This document shows positions 12,201 through 23,297 of a stretch of DNA of 64,000 nt, piece after piece. The position numbers were made by a program, and so were the translations under genes. Origin of the DNA: Oopsacas minuta (lineage: Eukaryota; Porifera; Hexactinellida; Lyssacinosida; Leucopsacidae); the NCBI GenBank assembly GCA_024704765.1, contig JAKMXF010000340.1:124001-188000 (forward strand), in the 5' to 3' direction. The notes under the pieces were generated by a model, which was given only the letters and a program-made list of their open reading frames with translations, did no database searches and was not told the DNA's origin. Every line of letters begins with the position of its first letter. The stretch's first letter is position 1.

Positions 12201-13287
12201 CGAGAGCAAAGATACGGCTGTATACAGTCAGAAGAACAACTTCGTTTCTCTTATGTAGCTATACTAGTAGCTACACACAATCTTATGTCAGGACAACCTA
12301 TAGCTACTGTACCAGAGTTAGTAGAGAGAGCAAGGAAACAAGCATGTGGTAAGATTGATATGAAATATATCTCCAGGAGATAGTATAGTGTTAACATGTA
12401 CACCAACGGACAGCCAAAAAGTGTTCGTATCAACCGGAGTAAAACCAATTGAATAACCATTGTTGTAGGGGCCTGATTTTGTGTGAATATTTGTTCGTCT
12501 TATCCGAAAATTCATATTGACCGTATTCGTATTAACGAGGTTCCATTGTATAGTGATGTTCGCCTATTAGCAAGATTTTTCTGACCCCTTTTTGTATCCG
12601 GTATAATTCCTCTAATAGCAAGAAAATCGTGCAAATACGACTTGTTAATAGGCGAACTCGACTGTATATACCAGTGGTTCTCACCCTGGTTTCGGTGACC
12701 TCCAAAAAGTTTGCATGATTGTTAACTGCAAGGGTACGTGGGCCCCAAAAAATGAACTTAAGGGGTCCGTGTGGTCCATGGTGAAATTGGTTAAGAACCA
12801 CTGGTATTATTTTCCATTCATTTTTCATTCTTTCCCTGTGGAGTTTAAGTGCGTTTTTTTACCAATTGATCTCAATGCAGACGCAACTCACACAAATTAT
12901 GTAAAAAGTACCCAATTTCCTTAATATACACAATCCATAGCTTCATATAGAATCGTATTCAATCTCTAATTTACAGTTTCACCAGTTCCTCCTAGAAGAA
13001 CATCCTCAAAATCTGCGTATAATACAAAACCACAATCTGAAGCACCAGAAATACCACCCAGAAATGCTCCTGACATATTTGCAACAGAAACTACTCCACT
13101 TACCGAGAAAGCAATTATAAACGAACCAAATGAAGGTATTCGAGAGAGAATACCCACCGAAATTCATCCAGAAACAGTCGAACCGGACGGAGAAATTCCC
13201 GAAAATAAGATTACTGCTTTACAAATCGTTTCCGCAATGATTGCTATATCCATTGGGATCAGTTTATTTTATTTGTTGTTTTTCTAA
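9269..13287 (+). CDS. PTPN1: PTP1B/TCPTP-type protein tyrosine phosphatase with ER tail anchor
   Basis: Six exons join in phase: 9269-10097, 10287-10521, 11060-11321, 11442-11786, 12183-12348, 12977-13287 (715 aa). Residues 1 to ~290 form an acidic, Ser/Asn-rich extension with loose repeats of the type SKDHENxE; PTP1B itself lacks this. The catalytic domain has the pTyr loop (NRYNNI), YINANRI, the WPDFGAP loop, the P-loop HCSAGVGRSGTF with catalytic Cys and Arg, and the Q-loop QLRFSYVAI, closest in order and wording to PTPN1/PTPN2. The last exon has PVPPRR and ends in a hydrophobic segment (ITALQIVSAMIAISIGISLF...), matching the C-terminal ER anchor of PTP1B. The family dephosphorylates receptor tyrosine kinases and JAKs from the ER face. 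The start is the ATG at 9269, with an acceptor-like AG at 9261-9262. Intron 3 carries a TTTG/TCTG microsatellite; introns 4 and 5 carry several MITEs. The symbol marks the PTPN1/2 group, not strict orthology. Confidence 0.9.
10721..10835. mobile_element. TA-flanked MITE, CAGTGGATGCCGG family
   Basis: Terminal inverted repeat CAGTGGATGCCGGTT at both ends, flanked by TA on each side (10719-10720, 10836-10837). 115 bp, in intron 2 of the phosphatase gene. A TA target duplication points to the Tc1/mariner/pogo group. A degraded relative lies at about 52016-52132. Confidence 0.85.
11325..11403. repeat. TTTG/TCTG compound microsatellite
   Basis: About seven TTTG units followed, after a short break, by about six TCTG units, directly after the exon-3 donor of the phosphatase gene. 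Confidence 0.9.
11869..12050. mobile_element. TA-flanked MITE, CCTCGTTAATACG family (pogo-like)
   Basis: The ends are inverted repeats built around CCTCGTTAATACG; TA flanks both sides (11867-11868, 12051-12052). It lies in intron 4 of the phosphatase gene. Relatives, all in non-coding DNA, lie at about 12386-12548, 14655-14854, 23129-23297 and 24450-24566. Confidence 0.75.
12386..12548. mobile_element. MITE, CCTCGTTAATACG family, left end degraded
   Basis: The right end reads CGTATTAACGAGG followed by TTCCATTG and TA. The inner parts (CGGAGTAAAACCAATTGAAT; TTCGTCTTATCCG) match the other copies. It lies in intron 5 of the phosphatase gene, immediately before a different MITE. Confidence 0.65.
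12551..12664. mobile_element. TA-flanked MITE, GTTCGCCTATTA family
   Basis: Terminal inverted repeats of about 24 bp with a few mismatches (core GTTCGCCTATTA.CAAG at both ends), flanked by TA at 12549-12550 and 12665-12666. 114 bp, no coding capacity. It is the middle of three adjacent transposons in intron 5 of the phosphatase gene. Confidence 0.8.
12672..12803. mobile_element. hAT-like MITE
   Basis: It starts CAGTGGTTCT and ends AGAACCACTG, the common end of hAT-type elements. The flanking 8-mers GTATATAC / GTATTATT are similar but not identical. A fragment related to the start (GGTTTCAACCTGGGGTC) is seen near 17278. Confidence 0.7.
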
Positions 13288-13486
13288 CACACAAAATTCT
13301 CAAAAACACAAACATCTCTAAGAAAGATTTGAAATATATCTTTATTGTAATTATATCTGTAATGTATTTAATAATACTTTGGGAATTAATATCTATATGT
13401 CTATCTCACTAATCTATGGAATATTTGTGTTAATTTTACTCTGTTGATTTCTATTTTGATGTTTGGTTACTTTCGGCTAAGTAAAT

Positions 13487-13492
13487 AATAAA
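13487..13492 (+). terminator. Possible polyadenylation signal of the phosphatase gene
   Basis: AATAAA 200 bases after the stop. It sits at the border of an interspersed repeat (AATAGAGCGAATTCCTAGTCCCG recurs near 25585), so the signal may come from the repeat. Confidence 0.4.
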
Positions 13493-14273
13493 TAGAGCGA
13501 ATTCCTAGTCCCGCACAGATGAACCTCCATTAATGGGTATTTTCGCAGAAACAGAGAAACTGACAGGGTTTCATCCAGGCGTATGCGACGCGCCTGCAGG
13601 CGCATGAATTTCAGCGAATATTGATCTAGACGGGTCAAAATTGGAGCAAGACCCCATACCGTAATACTATATGTATACTCTAGGCTCGCGTAAAAATGAT
13701 GGGGAAATATAGGTGTATGGTCAGAAATGCTGGATGAAACCAAGAAATGGGGTATCATTTTCTGCTTCACTGGGACTCCGTTTGTGGGAGGTTTACACTG
13801 TCTTATAACCGTTTTTCGTATGGGTATTTGTGGTATTTTATAGCTCAATTTCAATTATTCAAGCTATTTTAACAAACTATGATACGCCAACATAGTTAAG
13901 AAATTGCGAAACGGTTGTATCTTATTTGGGTCATGTTCTTTGTATCATTCTATCAACCAGAAAGCGGATACGCATTCAGATTTTTGGCACATTTTCGACT
14001 GGCAACACTCGTAATACGTCAGTAAAATTGTAAAACTTGGCATTTATGTTAATATTGTACTTATTTTCTGAACTAATCCATAGGTTCTCTCCAGTACATT
14101 ATACAATTATGTCTTAATGACGTGGACGATGTGCGACGTCCGCGAAGCCGTGCGAAATATATCAGCCTGACCATCATGAAATTGGTACATATATACATCT
14201 TGGGGTGTAGATTTGCCCATAGTTTTTCCCAGACCTATGCTATAACAATTTAACCATATTTGACTTCCCATAT

Positions 14274-14573
14274 ATGCACAGTTATATAAGAGTCAATACA
14301 ATAACAATGGACGAACCTATCCTGAACCCACCAGCAGATACACCAGAATTAAACACTACTATTAATCCTGTAACAAATGACGTAGACAGTGTCCTACACT
14401 TAGCGAGACAACGTCGTTCTAGAATCCGTGCAAAAACCGAGGAAATAATTGACAGACAGAATCGTATTACACAGAATAGAAATAAGGGAATGAAGGAGAT
14501 TATATGTTGGGTTGTAGCATTGAGTCTTTTTGCTGGATTTGTATATTATTCGTATATTAAGTTCGCGAATTAA
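14274..14573 (+). CDS. Small tail-anchored membrane protein, function unknown
   Basis: 99 aa, or 88 aa from the second Met at 14307, which has the better start context (ACAATGG). It has a Pro/Asn/Thr-rich N-terminus, a basic central helix (residues ~45-72: RQRRSRIRAKTEEIIDRQN) and one C-terminal hydrophobic segment (~76-93, IICWVVALSLFAGFVYYSY) six residues before the end. This is the layout of a tail-anchored protein of the ER or another organelle. The layout resembles the C-terminal anchor of the phosphatase upstream, but the sequences are not clearly alike. I do not recognise the family. Confidence 0.55.
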   Translation: MHSYIRVNTITMDEPILNPPADTPELNTTINPVTNDVDSVLHLARQRRSRIRAKTEEIIDRQNRITQNRNKGMKEIICWVVALSLFAGFVYYSYIKFAN

Positions 14574-15545
14574 TTTGTTATATAATTTCTGTGATAAATA
14601 TTATTATCTGATTTCCACTATTCTTTTACCTATGCATACACTGTGTCACGTCGTTAATGTGAATTTCCGGATAAGGCGAACAAATCTGACCTGGCGTTCG
14701 TATTACCGATGTTCCAATGGACAGTCAAAATGTGTTCTCTTTACCCAATTTTCGTATTAACCGGAGTAATACCAATGAATGACCATTGTAGATATCTGAT
14801 TTGTGTAATTATTTCTTCGTCTTATCCAGAAATTGGTATAACGAGGCTCTATTGTTACATATGCTACTTTGACTAGTGCATAAGGGAAGCCGTCTCAAGT
14901 TAAATAACTAAATAAGGTTGATTAATAAATTTATGAAAGAAAACTAGATGGACACCCTGTATTTCAATTTAACCTAATATATTAAGTCAAACGCATACCG
15001 ATTTGGTTAATCAACAATTCGTTTGGAGTTGTTTCAACTTTGCATTTTCGACATCTTGGGAACGAGAGGGACACTTCTGAACCCCTCCTATTTCTGAAAA
15101 TTTCCTAGCCTGAATTTTGTGGATGTCTTCAGTCCTTTTCTAATGTGCTTTACTTCAATTGTTAAAATATTCACAATAGCTTGGACTTCATTCACTAGAA
15201 ATAAGTCAAAACGATATATGTTTGTATATTTTCAAAATTTTCCATTCCCTATAATTTCAAAGTTTCCAGATTTATAGCATTCTGTCTCCATTAAACGCCT
15301 CAGTTTCAGATAACAAACCACTGTGAAAGCGCCAAATATAACTAGCTTTTTCAAGTTCAATGCAATTCTTCGTACATATTTGTGAATTAATAATCAATTT
15401 CTAGTTACTGTGTGAATTTGAATTTAATTATTAAGCATTTATCGCTAATTAATTGTGAACTATTTCTAAGAATTTGTTTTAAACTTTGAAATAATTTTGC
15501 TTATTTTTTACTCTAATTTATCTCGGATAAATTATTGGATTTCTA

Positions 15546-15640
15546 CAGTGTAACCGCCACAAACGGGGTGTCAGGGACGCCGAAAAATGCTACCCCGTCT
15601 CCCTGTTTATGCTAAATTCCCCGTTTGTGGAGGTTCATTG
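15546..15640. mobile_element. TA-flanked short MITE, CCACAAACGGGG family
   Basis: 95 bp. Inverted ends of the form CAnTGnAACCnCCACAAACGGGG, with TA at 15544-15545 and 15641-15642. Related sequence is present near 11815-11860, 13490-13545, 25525-25640 and 38360-38560. Several of those copies share an extra CCTAGTCCC-type flank, so a longer parental element is likely. Confidence 0.75.
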
Positions 15641-18134
15641 TATGGGACTAGGAATTTTGTTATTATTTCAGTCCGTTTCCATAAGTTCCCCGTTTGTGAG
15701 TTACACCTTCAGAACGAAATTAAACCCTGAGTAGTATGAATATTTCAATTACAATTTCTAGAGAAATCGGATGGGGAATTCATATTGCAGCGGCAGTGTG
15801 TGGGGTAGAGCCATAGCCCCACATCATTTCCTGTGGTCAGTTGCCCTACTTTTTGATGAATTCGTTCCTGGAAAGCTTTTGTCTATTTTTGTCATAACAC
15901 TACCACCAATTCGCATCTCCGAATCCAGATGTCAGTCGAAAAATTTCGCTGTTGCTCTTCGACATTCGAAACTGTGTATTTTTTCCCAGACAAAATATAC
16001 ACGGAAAATATAGGCAAAATAATCCAGTTTCGACATTATTCATTTTCTTTTGATAAATAAAATCAACAAGTATGTTGTAATACATTCACTAATTAATTAA
16101 CACAAGAAAATAGCTCATTTTAGGAAACTAATTCATTGAATAACGATTACTTTGTTATTACGCGATTTTAGTGGTAACTTAATTAACCCACATGTTAATA
16201 CTATGGCAGATTATTTAATAACTAAAATGATATATCGTGATGTAATATACTATCATCTACAAATTTTGCTTGTTCTCGTAACTCAAATAGGATTATTTGT
16301 ATCAAATTTTAGGTTATTAGACCCTGACAATGGGTAAGTTCTTGGATTATGGAGGCAAACATTGGCGCTCAAGGCTCCCATGTTTGCCTCTATACCAAAA
16401 AATTTAGTGGAGGGGGCAGTGTTGGAGCGTTACCTTACTTTTATAGTTAGGAATATACCCCTGCCTAAAGTACCAATGAATTAGTGCAATTTAACCCAAT
16501 TATAAATTCACACTTTGACACTATATTTGTATAAATTAGCATTGCTATCGTAGTAATTGTCCTCCTACACAATATCTCTTCATCAGAAATACAATCTGCT
16601 TGAGTTTGAGAGGACAAATGTTTGTATTTCATATCCTACTTTTGTTGTGATTCGTATTTGTTTGAGGTATCTTCAGAGTATGTCCGCTATTACAAATCGA
16701 AATTTGGTAAATTAATATATTACATATTACTGCCTCATAGAAATACATTTTGATGGATTAACATCTATGCTGGGCCTGGTGAGTATATGACCAAATTGTT
16801 GAAGATATTGAGTAGGAAGATATGGTAGCCCACATTCATAATGTATAATTGGCGAGACAAGCATCTGTTGTTTATTGGAATATTTAATCCATCAGTAAAC
16901 AGGGTAATTATTTGGAAATTTTAGGAATAATGGTGATCAAATTCTATCAAAATATTAGGAGACAAAATTAACAGACTTTAATTGAGTGTGTTCCTAATAG
17001 AAAAAGAATTGAAACTTCTGTTTTTCACTTTTTGCCTTGTGTACTAAAAATATGTTCGAACAATAAATACAGCTGATTTCAGCTATCTCGAACCTTCAAT
17101 GAGATGAAAATATATTCGAGAATTATCCTTGAATGGGAAATTAATTCGTTCGAGATATTTTCTGTTAACTGTAGCTGTATCAAGAATTTGAATATCTAAC
17201 TTAGTTAAGAATTACACCTGTAAAACTTTTGATACATTAAGTGATAAATATCTGAGGGCCCTTGGTATTCGCTCAGCGGTTTCAACCTGGGGTCTATGGA
17301 CCCCTTAATGACGACAGTAGGGATCCACAGACTGTGTTAAAATAGCATACGGTGAAAAGGTTGGGAATTAGCTCAACATACAAGAAGGTTGAAAATTACA
17401 TTACTTTGCTATATAATATGCTACAAGTTGAGAAATCAAGTAAGTAAATTCAGTATCAAACACACCTATAACTAGTTATCCATATGGTGTCCATGTTGAA
17501 AAGGTGAAATCTATTAAATATCAACTCTGCACGTAACTTAATCTGATATATAATTAATACTGCTATGCAAATACTATATCAGTAGTAGGTGTTCGTATAT
17601 GTAATGGGCGGATCATAACTGTATGGAATGTTCACAGTATAACTACTAAGTGAGTGGTACAAAAGTGATTAAGTACACCAGATGTCCTACGAATGTATAC
17701 ACCGCCCCGTCAACCTTATTCGTGTAGAAAAGTAATGGATGGCTTATACATGTGATCTCCAATTAAATTGAGTGAATAATGTGCGTAATAGTTGAGGCAG
17801 GGTTTAGGTTAATTGGGATTACTATTAGTTTCAATCAATCAGGAAAATATCCAATTTTGGAGTTAGTTTATTGATGAATTTTGATGTATTATTATATTAC
17901 AATCATCAAAAAAATTGAACCTTTTTTCAGAAAGATTTTATGCAAAGAGATTTTGATAATCGAGCAAAGGACAAGCCCCTGGGTCAATGAAGCATATTAA
18001 AGCACATCGTCAAATGTTCGTAGTTTTTAGCAGATTTGAATTTCGAATTTGTAACTTGCAATAATCTGAGAATTTTAGAGTTAGAAACTCAAAGATATCA
18101 ATTCATCATAGCGAGAAATACGTGTTTTTTTTCC

Positions 18135-18328
18135 AAATTTTGCACAATAATTGCTTATGGAGGTAAATTTCAATGGTGTGAGGCATAATTTCTTCTAAAG
18201 TATGCCTCATTCACCACTCCCAGTTATAAAGGTCTGTTTCTATGGAAATGAATGAAAGCGGACCAAAATTGCCTCTCTAATAGAGGTCCCTCATTATAGA
18301 CACCCCACTTATAGCGGTTCCACTACTG
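18135..18328. repeat. Interspersed repeat, copy 1 of a pair
   Basis: This stretch (GGAGGTAAATTTCAATGGTG ... CCATTTCCATTCAT on the other strand ... ACTACTGTA) matches 55440-55588 along most of its length, including the words GTGAGGCATAAT and GGACCAAAATTGCCTC. Inverted AGAGGT/ACCTCT words inside and a terminal CACTACTG-TA suggest another TA-type MITE. Confidence 0.7.
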
Positions 18329-19307
18329 TATTGAAATATGTTCATTTAATTCGTCACGCAGCTACGTTAAGACAAATAAATTTATAGGCCTACGAAATCT
18401 CATATAAATACATAATTTGTGAAGAAAATACATTCGTGCGGGACTTCTAGGCCGCATAATATTTCCTGAGTTCATAGTTTGATTGCCGCCGAATATTCCT
18501 CCGCGCCTCTTGGTCAGATTTAAGCGCCCAAATCTAATTAATTATCTCATCATAAATAATACATTCTCACTGCACCAATCAGTTAATAAATAAACTGCCT
18601 TACTTTACAATATTTATTCTCAATTGAATGTGATTTTTCTTATCAACTATATATTTACAAAGAAAAATCTCACAAATTCATGCTAATTAAACTCAATAAT
18701 AAAGTAATGAAGTGTACTTTAAGTTTCATACTCTAATTTTATAATCTGTTTAATTGCCTTCATTCGCTTTTGCCACGGACTCGATAATTTACTAATGGCC
18801 TTGAGAAAAGCTTCTATTACATTATAATAGATGTGATAAGTATTCAATCAAGCATATTCTACATACCATCATAGTATATATTTGATATCAAAATTCTATG
18901 GTGCAAATACAGTGTCTTTTATTAGATATATGTTAGGCGTAATATAGAGAGGCAGGGTGTCTGTTTATTTTTAGAACTACGGTAGAACTTGGATAAGAAT
19001 AAACACTCGGTTAATACGCACTACTTTCCATACAAAAAAATAGTTCTATTCATTGCAATACAAACCTATTCGAATAAAACATATAATACAACAGACTATT
19101 TTTTGTTTCCCGAGGTACGTCTTTACCGATTTCTACTCTACTTTCGTTTTTCAAAGTTCTATTTAGTTCAATATCTGCAGGATTCGGTAGAAGAAGTTAT
19201 TTTAATTTTATTAAATGACTATCGAGAGAATTATCACTGGAGCTTCGTAGCCGGCATTGTAGCCATTATGATATAAATTTGATTTTAAATACAAGCATTT
19301 AGACATC

Positions 19308-21548
19308 ATGTTTCAGAGATTTTCAGATCAATATTCCACTTGGCCTTTTAGGGAAAATACTCGTCAAAAATTTTTCTTACATTCAGTCCAGGCTCGTAAT
19401 GGCCATCAGCAATAGACAGGGTTGCTATGTAAACGGAATATCAATATCCACCCCATTTTAACAAGATTTCTGTAGCAACGATATTTACCTAATTTTTACG
19501 TTCTATATTTAGCCACTATGTTTGAAAAAGTATTAATCGCTAATCGTGGAGAAATAGCATGTCGCATTATCAAAACGGCACGAAAAATGGGCATACAGAG
19601 TGTAGCTGTATTCAGTGACGCTGATAGATACAGTCGTCACGTGCAATTAGCCGATCAAGCATTTTATATCGGGCCGTCGCCTGCCATAGAAAGTTACCTT
19701 CGAATGGACAAACTGATAAAAGCCGCAGAGATGACCGGCGCTACTGCGATTCATCCAGGTTACGGGTTTCTATCTGAGAGCGCGAAATTCGCGGAAATGG
19801 TAATCGCGAATAAAATAATTTGGATCGGGCCACCATCTTCCGCTATAGAAGCGATGGGTCTGAAAAGCATTTCAAAGCGAATCATGTCCGAAGCTGGAGT
19901 GAATGTCATTCCTGGTTACCATGGTGATGAACAGAATGTGGAATTTCTCCATGAAATGGCGAATAAAATTGGTTACCCGCTAATGATAAAAGCCGTTGCT
20001 GGGGGCGGTGGGAAAGGAATGCGGATTGTGAGAAAAACCGAAGAATTTTTACATGGTTTAAAATCATGCCAAAGTGAGTCAGAAAAATCATTTGGAGATG
20101 GCCGTGTCATCCTCGAAAAGTATATTGAAAAACCGCGACATGTAGAAGTGCAAATTTTCGCAGATACCCACGGAAATTGTATACATTTATTTGAACGTGA
20201 TTGTAGTATACAACGTCGGCACCAGAAAATAATTGAAGAGGCGCCCGCGCCTTTTTTGCATCATGACGTCAGACAAGAATTGGGTCAACAGGCTATACTA
20301 GCTGCAAAACGTGTAAAATACGAAGGAGCAGGAACTGTCGAATTTATAATGGACACCGAACAAAAATTCTTTTTCATGGAGATGAACACGCGTCTGCAGG
20401 TAGAACACCCAGTAACTGAAATGATAACCGGAACGGATTTAGTTGAATGGCAATTTCGTGTTGCAAACGGTGAAAAGTTACCAGCGAAATCTTCCGAATT
20501 AATTTGTAATGGTCATTCGGTTGAGGCGAGAATATACGCTGAGAATCCAACAATGAATTTCCAACCAAGTCCAGGGCCTTTATTGCATTTGAAACTACCC
20601 ACAAAACGCAAAAATTTACGCATTGAAACAGGTGTACGCCAAGGTGATATAGTGACCGCGTATTATGACCCTATGATCGCGAAATTAGTTGTATGGGGTG
20701 AATCTCGCGAAATTGCGATGCGAAAATTATTCCTTGCTTTGAGAGAATATAGAATTAGTGGACTACATACAAATATTGATTTTTTGTCAAATGTGATTCG
20801 ACATAAACCGTTTTTAGATGGTGAACTCCATACTGGATATATTGAACAATATCATGATCAACTTTTCGCGAAAAATGACACGATTGATGAAACATCTCTA
20901 GCACAATCAATCTTCGGATTAGTCCTGGCTGAAAGTGAATTTTTGAAAGAAAAACGCGCTATTTCTCAAGATCCAAGTTCACCATTTTCGTCACTCGATC
21001 CTAAATTTCAAGTTTGTGACCGCAAAATCGATTTAGAATTCGACTCAAAAACAATTTCTTGTACAATACACTATATAGATAAAAATAAAATAGAAATCAC
21101 CTCTCCTTCACTATCACAACCTGTAATTTGTGAAGGTTCAATTTTACAAAATTCTCAAAACTCATTCGACCTACACACATTAATCAATAATGAGTTAGAA
21201 AAAATTTCGGTAATTTTCGATAAGGGTGAGTTAAAATTACACAAAATAAACTCTACGCATATTTTGAAGCAGAAAGAACATGATTATCTTTCGCAACTCA
21301 AACAGTCTTCCATTGCAAAGGGTAAAATCGTTTCGCCACCCTATTCGAGTACTTTAACAAAGGTTTACGTCAGTCAAGGCCAAACTGTCAATGAAGGAGA
21401 TGCGCTTTTGACATTGACAGCTATGAAACAAGAACAGACAATATTCTCACCCCAGAATGGAATCGTCAATAAAGTATATTTTGAAGAAAACGCGAGTGTG
21501 CCTTCAAATTCAACTGTACTTACATTTCGAATTGAGGAAGATAGTTAG
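19308..21548 (+). CDS. MCCC1: 3-methylcrotonyl-CoA carboxylase alpha (biotin-containing) subunit, mitochondrial
   Basis: The main exon (19513-21548) encodes a complete biotin carboxylase: N-domain FEKVLIANRGEIACRI, ATP-grasp with GGGGKGM, the ERDCSIQRRHQKIIEEAPAP segment, EMNTRLQVEHPVTEMITGTDLV, and RIETGVRQGD...YYDPMIAKLVVW, which is typical of the MCC alpha subunit. A C-terminal biotinyl domain follows, with its lysine in TAMKQE. The ATG at 19518 would give 676 aa with no targeting peptide. A short upstream exon (ATG 19308 to 19395, donor GTAATG; acceptor AG 19511-19512) joins exactly in phase and adds 31 residues rich in Arg, Lys, Phe and Ser, a plausible mitochondrial presequence (707 aa total, close to the family's ~725). 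The enzyme carboxylates 3-methylcrotonyl-CoA in leucine breakdown, with a beta subunit not in this window. The residue after the biotinylated Lys is Gln, not the usual Met. Confidence 0.92.
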
Positions 21549-22673
21549 GAATTTAGTAATATCGATTAGTAGTATAATATTCGAATTATAATGTTTGTAG
21601 TGTTCTTGATATGTATTTTGATACTTTTGCATGGGATTTTAATGGACAAATATGACGTCATGCCCATCCGCTCTATACTTTTTGTATTAAGGTGGAGCCG
21701 AATTTAGGTGGACGCTAAAGTTCCGGGATGGGCACGTGTCCACCCAAAATGGCCCTAGTTGCACCATTGAGTATGAGTACGTACTTGACAACCCTCTAGG
21801 GATCGCTGGATTATCCCAGGATTAGCAAAGAATATCTTTAAAATTATTATAATGGCTTGGAAAGTATGACGTATAGGTTTCAAAACCATTGATTTGATAT
21901 TTGAACACACCCATAACTTATTAAAAAGTCTGGTTGTATCATAAAGTGAATGAATTTCGGTAAATTTCTATTTCTGAACTTCCTCAGGGGTCACGAATCA
22001 CTCATGTTGTAAATTGGGCCATATTTGATTAAACTGTTAATCTCCCCGATTTGTCATAATTAAAAAAAAGTTCAAACAAAAGAAGCACAAATTATGAATA
22101 ATAGTAACATTTAATAATACTCGTGTATGCTAATTTTCTGCTAGATTACATTTTCTCTTTTGAAAAGATTTTTTATTGATGTAAATTTTAGCAGAGGACG
22201 TCTATTGTGTAATGCAACCTTATCTTTTGAGTGATTCCCTAGATTTTATGCATGAAATATGATTGCACTTTCTTTTGAAAGTGTAGGATATATTTTGTTA
22301 GGTTGCTACAGAATTATGTTAAATCAGTAGATTTTAATTGCCATACTAAATATCATGTGAGGATCTTCCAAATTTAGCCTCTCGATATTTTTTTTGCTAA
22401 TCTATTTGAAATTTGGCTATTTTTATCCAACTGTTTTGTTGATTTTTATGCATGACATGTAGCACGAGAGACAAACATCTTTTCTATATCTATAATTTAC
22501 ATGCAAAACATGCCAGGAAGCTCTCAGAACTATCATTTTCTATGAAAATGTGGGACCAAGACCTCCCCTCTCATAGTTGTCAAGCACAGAATCCAAATAC
22601 TCGCGTAGTTGAACAAACTCACTTTCATTTCCTTTTGTTCATTAAATTTTATGGGAAATTAAAGTTACTACAG
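21549..22673. other. Intergenic with repeat copy
   Basis: No gene seen. Bases ~21650-21760 are a copy of the GACGTCATGCCCATCCGC repeat (also ~7560-7650 and inverted ~25350-25470). The short frame 22452-22688 runs into the hAT-like element and is not supported. Confidence 0.5.
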
Positions 22674-22909
22674 CAGTGTTCTCGCTAGGCCGTTTTGAGG
22701 GGGCGCAGCCACCCCTTATTGTGATTATGCACCCCCCTATCGTGCCTAAATAGACATAGTGTACCCCTCTATCGTGGATAAACAATTTTATATATTCACC
22801 CAAAAACGGGCCATCATCTTCTTTTCCCTTAAGGGTGTATTTTTACGCGTATTGTGCACAGAGTGTGTACGGCGCACCCCCCTATTACATAATCCTGACG
22901 AGAACACTG
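22674..22909. mobile_element. hAT-like MITE with intact 8-bp target duplication
   Basis: Inverted ends CAGTGTTCTCG / CGAGAACACTG enclose 236 bp that lack coding capacity and are rich in runs such as GCACCCCCCTAT. The flanks are a perfect 8-bp direct repeat, TACTACAG (22666-22673 and 22910-22917). An 8-bp duplication with CAGTG ends fits the hAT superfamily. Confidence 0.85.
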
Positions 22910-23128
22910 TACTACAGTGATTTATAACGAAATGAACATTATTTCACCATCTTGGGTGAGTAGATATCACATTTGCCATACATTTTATTTGTTAACTAGT
23001 TAGATTCAACTGATCTTAAACAAATCTCATTTTTAGAAAATTGACAATTATGCCTTCCGTCTCGATGTAACGCAACAATTTTTCCTATATGCTAGTATAC
23101 ATGATACAAACCTCTGGAATGCTGAATA

Positions 23129-23297
23129 CAATGGAACCTCGTTAATACGAACACAGCTAATACGAATTTCCGGAAAAGACGAACTAATATTTGCACAAAA
23201 TCAGGCTATTCTATCGGTACTCCGGTTAATGCGAAATTTGGGTAAAGCGAGCACATTTTGACAGTCCGTTGATGTTCGTATTAACGATGTTCAATTG
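23129..23297. mobile_element. MITE, CCTCGTTAATACG family (pogo-like), best-preserved ends
   Basis: The left end CAATGGAACCTCGTTAATAC and right end (reverse complement) CAATTGAACATCGTTAATAC match at 17 of 20 positions. 169 bp, non-coding; the interior shares ACTCCGGTTAAT and TTCCGG words with the other copies. Confidence 0.8.

Larger units (their letters stand above)
14574..19307. other. Gene-poor, repeat-bearing interval
   Basis: No supported gene in 4.7 kb. Open frames here (for example 15771-16013, 16152-16337, 18989-19276) are short, AT-driven and lack recognisable domains. Repeats noted: a CCTCGTTAATACG-family copy (~14655-14854), an inverted-repeat element at 15546-15640, a hAT-like fragment near 17275-17350, and an element at ~18135-18328 related to one at ~55440-55588. 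Confidence 0.6.

Noticed and set aside
13477-13854. 125-aa minus-strand frame after the phosphatase gene
   Set aside because: Overlaps an interspersed repeat. A short part (around SLEYTYSITVWGLAP) recalls reverse-transcriptase C-terminal regions of LINE elements, but the evidence is too thin to call a retroelement.
18989-19276. 95-aa open frame before the carboxylase gene
   Set aside because: AT-driven composition, no domain, and it overlaps the region just before the likely presequence exon.
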